The notes beneath the pieces are model-generated. The model worked only from the letters and a program-made list of their open reading frames with translations, had not been told where the DNA came from and did not search any database. A stretch of 15,567 bases of DNA from an uncultured Duncaniella sp. (GTDB lineage: Bacteria > Bacteroidota > Bacteroidia > Bacteroidales > Muribaculaceae), in NCBI GenBank assembly GCA_910577335.1, contig CAJTMJ010000055.1:1-15567 (forward strand), given 5' to 3'. Shown piece by piece: positions 15,550-15,567 of the stretch (within the stretch, counting starts at the first letter, position 1; each line of letters opens with the position of its first letter). Made by a program: the position numbers and the translations under genes.

Positions 15550-15567
15550 GATAATCTGCTGAAAAAC

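Noticed and set aside
1..15567. CRISPR arrays, tRNA genes, phage or toxin-antitoxin modules.
   Set aside because: No regularly spaced direct repeats, cloverleaf-like sequences or recognisable proteins of these types were seen on either strand.

Overview
This window looks like a chromosomal segment from a member of the Bacteroidales. Gut Muribaculaceae-like bacteria are my best guess, but the family level is inference. Four things support the order. The genes nusB, yajC, ybbR and coaE stand in that order. Rho carries a very long disordered insert. Several promoters match the Bacteroidota pattern (TTTG or TTG, about 20 bases, then TAnnTTTG). Start codons lack Shine-Dalgarno sequences. I see no tRNA, rRNA, CRISPR array, transposase or phage gene.

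Layout. Bases 1-215 are an AT-rich spacer with a good promoter pointing left, out of the window. Two plus-strand genes follow: a short SurA-like periplasmic chaperone with no isomerase domain (216-1133), and a Wzx-type flippase (1180-2691). The flippase meets, tail to tail and with a 7-base overlap, a run of nine minus-strand genes. In transcription order from right to left these are nusB, yajC, ybbR-like, coaE, a GT2 glycosyltransferase, a GT4 glycosyltransferase, a Wza-like export lipoprotein, a Wzc-like tyrosine kinase/co-polymerase and a Wzy-like polymerase. A 529-base divergent region (12827-13355) separates nusB from rho on the plus strand. It contains a likely nusB promoter, a strong upstream rho promoter and a doubtful small ORF. 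rho ends at a clear intrinsic terminator.

Function. Wzx, Wzy, Wzc, the Wza-like protein and the two glycosyltransferases form the export and polymerisation core of a Wzx/Wzy-dependent surface polysaccharide. No initiating phosphoglycosyltransferase, nucleotide-sugar genes or UpxY-type antiterminator are present, so the rest of the pathway must be encoded elsewhere. The polysaccharide genes sit directly behind a housekeeping block for antitermination, protein secretion and coenzyme A synthesis, and may be partly co-transcribed with it.

Most notable points. The NusB homologue is about 170 residues longer than usual, and the extra length looks like a diverged internal duplication of its own N-terminal domain. 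Rho has an insert of about 300 residues with two AT-hook-like patches. A near-consensus promoter lies about 350 bases upstream of rho, giving a leader of roughly 340 nt. The SurA-like protein appears to have lost its catalytic domain. I found no convincing wholly new multi-gene system.
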